Part shown: piece by piece, positions 37,463 through 38,693 of the stretch
Layout of the letters: every line of letters begins with the position of its first letter
How positions within the stretch are numbered: the first letter of the stretch is position 1
Source: CAYWEP01 sp964608945
GTDB taxonomy: Bacteria > Patescibacteriota > Microgenomatia > Levybacterales > UBA12049
Direction: 5' to 3'
DNA: 38,693 nt
Assembly: GCA_964608945.1 (NCBI GenBank)
Contig: CAZSQB010000004.1
Span: 1 to 38,693, forward strand
Position numbers and translations under genes: made by a program
Notes under the pieces: model-generated
Database searches by the model: none
What the model saw: only the letters and a program-made list of their open reading frames with translations
What the model was told of the DNA's origin: nothing

Positions 37463-38693
37463 TTACATTTTCTCAGGAGCTTGTATGCCTAATAAGTCTA
37501 ATCCTTGCTTAATTGTATTCCCTACTGCAGTTGTCAGAGTAAGGCGAAACTCGCTTACTCTGTCATCCTGAACGCTAGTGAAGGATCTATCAGAAGATTT
37601 TTCGGACTTTGTCCTCAGAATGACAGGGCTGGTGGGAAGAATCTTGTGCTTTTGGTAGAAAAGGTTAAATTTCTGCGCAAGGTCAAAAAGGTAGCCTGCC
37701 AGTAGATGCGGCGACAGCGTATCCGCCGCTTCTGTAACTACTTCATCAAACCGATACAAAACGCGAAGAACTGAAAGTTCCTCCGGCTCTAAGCTCTGGT
37801 ATTTTGTATTTTGTATTTTGTATTTGGTATTTATTTGGGATTTAGAGTTTGGAGTTTGAGATTTTCGCAGGACGCTCTGCGTCCTCGCATACGTATACTG
37901 CAAATACGGCCCGCTATCGCCATCGAGAGACACTGACTTGGCAATATCAAAAGCCACATTTTGGCCGGTGCCGACTTTAAGAACAGAATACTTGATCGCG
38001 CCGATTGCGACCTGCTCTGTAACGCGCTCTCGGTCTTCGGCTGCTATTTTTCCCTCAGCGACTAACTTCTCGATGCGTTCTTTGACTTGATCGATGAGCC
38101 AATCAACAGTCAGGATGTCGCCTGTTCGCGAGCTCATTTTTCTATCGGTTAACTGCACCATTCCCATGGAAATATGATGCTGCTTGTCTTTGAATTTTTC
38201 GGGATCAATCAGTTCAAGCGCTTTAAAGACGACTTGGAAGTAGCCTGCTTGCTCTGAGCCAACGACGTGGATTTTCATGTCAAAAGGGAAAGTCTCGTAT
38301 TCGCTAAAGCCATTGGCCATTTCTTTCCCTTCATAGGTTGGATTGCCTGCTTGGGTGATGAATACTCTCGTATGAAGTCCGTATTTCTCACCGGGAAAGA
38401 TAATTGCTCCATTATCCTCTACAAATACTTTACCAAGGTTATCGTTCACAATTTTCTTTCCTGCTTCAACCATCTCGCTTTCGAAAAAAAGACGGTCAAA
38501 TGTAGTATAGAAACGCTGATAGAAGTCCTCATAATAATCAAGACTCCACTGACGAGTTATTTCATATAGACTAGCAATATCGTCATCCTGGCTTGTCCAG
38601 GATCTCTCGTTGTTAGAGATTCTGGAGTCGCTGCGCTTCCCAGAATGACGATGGATATAAACGTATAAGTCAGAATTCAATTGATCGATTTCC
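37463..38693 (-). CDS. argS: Arginyl-tRNA synthetase, 3' part, with three in-frame repeat insertions
   Basis: Open to the window edge, so the N-terminal part is missing; the TTG at 38680 is not the true start. Visible are FHxxxG-distal catalytic-domain segments, the KMSKS counterpart DRKMSSRTGDILTVDWLIDQ, GDSGPYLQYTYARTQSVLRK, and the anticodon-binding DALR domain (LSPHLLAGYLFDLAQKFNLF, ending GNTIKQGLDLLGIQAPEKM). It charges tRNA-Arg. Three segments look like repeat insertions kept in frame: near the upstream edge (38581-38649), between LRK and PEE (37799-37865), and inside the DALR domain between KILPTS and FRLTLT (37561-37625). All fall at surface loops or domain boundaries. Confidence 0.95.
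   Translation of the reverse strand, partial: EIDQLNSDLYVYIHRHSGKRSDSRISNNERSWTSQDDDIASLYEITRQWSLDYYEDFYQRFYTTFDRLFFESEMVEAGKKIVNDNLGKVFVEDNGAIIFPGEKYGLHTRVFITQAGNPTYEGKEMANGFSEYETFPFDMKIHVVGSEQAGYFQVVFKALELIDPEKFKDKQHHISMGMVQLTDRKMSSRTGDILTVDWLIDQVKERIEKLVAEGKIAAEDRERVTEQVAIGAIKYSVLKVGTGQNVAFDIAKSVSLDGDSGPYLQYTYARTQSVLRKSQTPNSKSQINTKYKIQNTKYQSLEPEELSVLRVLYRFDEVVTEAADTLSPHLLAGYLFDLAQKFNLFYQKHKILPTSPVILRTKSEKSSDRSFTSVQDDRVSEFRLTLTTAVGNTIKQGLDLLGIQAPEKM
37561..37625. repeat. TGTCAT/ATGACA element in frame inside argS DALR domain
   Basis: The termini are TGTCAT (37561-37566) and ATGACA (37620-37625), with internal AAGGATCTATCAGAAGATTT. It encodes the insert VILRTKSEKSSDRSFTSVQD between two conserved DALR helices. 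Confidence 0.8.
37799..37865. repeat. TATTTTGTATTTTG repeat in frame inside argS
   Basis: Short tandem units (ATTTTGT, TTTGGTATTTATTTGGGA) encode SQTPNSKSQINTKYKIQNTK, a low-complexity insert typical of CPR proteins. It belongs to the AT-rich family in galT and in several spacers. Confidence 0.7.
38581..38649. repeat. CGTCAT/ATGACG element in frame inside argS
   Basis: The termini are CGTCAT and ATGACG, 69 bases or exactly 23 codons, with internal CCTGG/CCAGG and AGAGAT units. It encodes the insert HSGKRSDSRISNNERSWTSQ before a normal segment (SLYEITRQWSLDYYEDFYQ). Confidence 0.8.

Overview
The window looks like a piece of a Patescibacteria (Candidate Phyla Radiation) genome, probably Microgenomates-like. 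This is inferred from gene content and repeat style, not from a marker-gene tree. Genes use TGA as a stop, so the recoded Gracilibacteria-type code is not in use. Intergenic regions are dense in short inverted repeats, and several repeats are inserted in frame inside genes. One 100-base N gap (20956-21055) marks a scaffold join.

Region 1 (1-10.6 kb, minus strand) is one giant gene of about 3,476 codons. Read upstream of its first conventional start, the product begins with a MerR/excisionase-type helix-turn-helix. It continues with one membrane segment and some 3,300 residues of fibre-like Gly/Thr/Ser/Asn-rich repeats, a propeller-like block, a Peptidase_G2-like domain and a coiled coil.

Region 2 (10.8-17.4 kb, plus strand) is divergent from it and is the main discovery candidate. 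It is an F-type ATPase operon in the order c-like, b, delta, alpha, gamma, beta, epsilon, with no a subunit. The F1 head keeps its catalytic motifs. The c-like subunit keeps the helical hairpin and RNP loop but has no membrane carboxylate. It also carries a signal peptide and an external domain homologous to the Peptidase_G2-like domain of the giant protein. The simplest reading is an F1-driven rotary device that does not pump ions and displays a ring of external domains, possibly working with the giant fibre. A small HTH regulator gene and a strong terminator follow.

Region 3 (17.8-22.7 kb) is accessory: a tandem-hairpin non-coding stretch, a GC-rich gene for a cysteine-rich protein that looks foreign, two tiny membrane proteins, a gapped galT-like gene, and an HTH plus degenerate PIN gene pair.

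Region 4 (22.7-30.9 kb) concerns the cell envelope: three GT4 glycosyltransferases, a WecG/TagA-type transferase, mreB, a PEGA/beta-propeller membrane protein and a sortase. mreB and the PEGA gene appear to diverge from two promoters that share one palindromic -35 box.

Region 5 (30.9-38.7 kb) holds tRNA-Arg(CCU), tRNA-Pro(CGG), an orphan BtuF-like binding protein, a RelBE-type toxin-antitoxin pair with a clear operator-promoter, two unknown genes, ndk, an M16 peptidase, a winged-helix-like protein, an XRE regulator and the 3' part of argS, which carries three in-frame repeat insertions.
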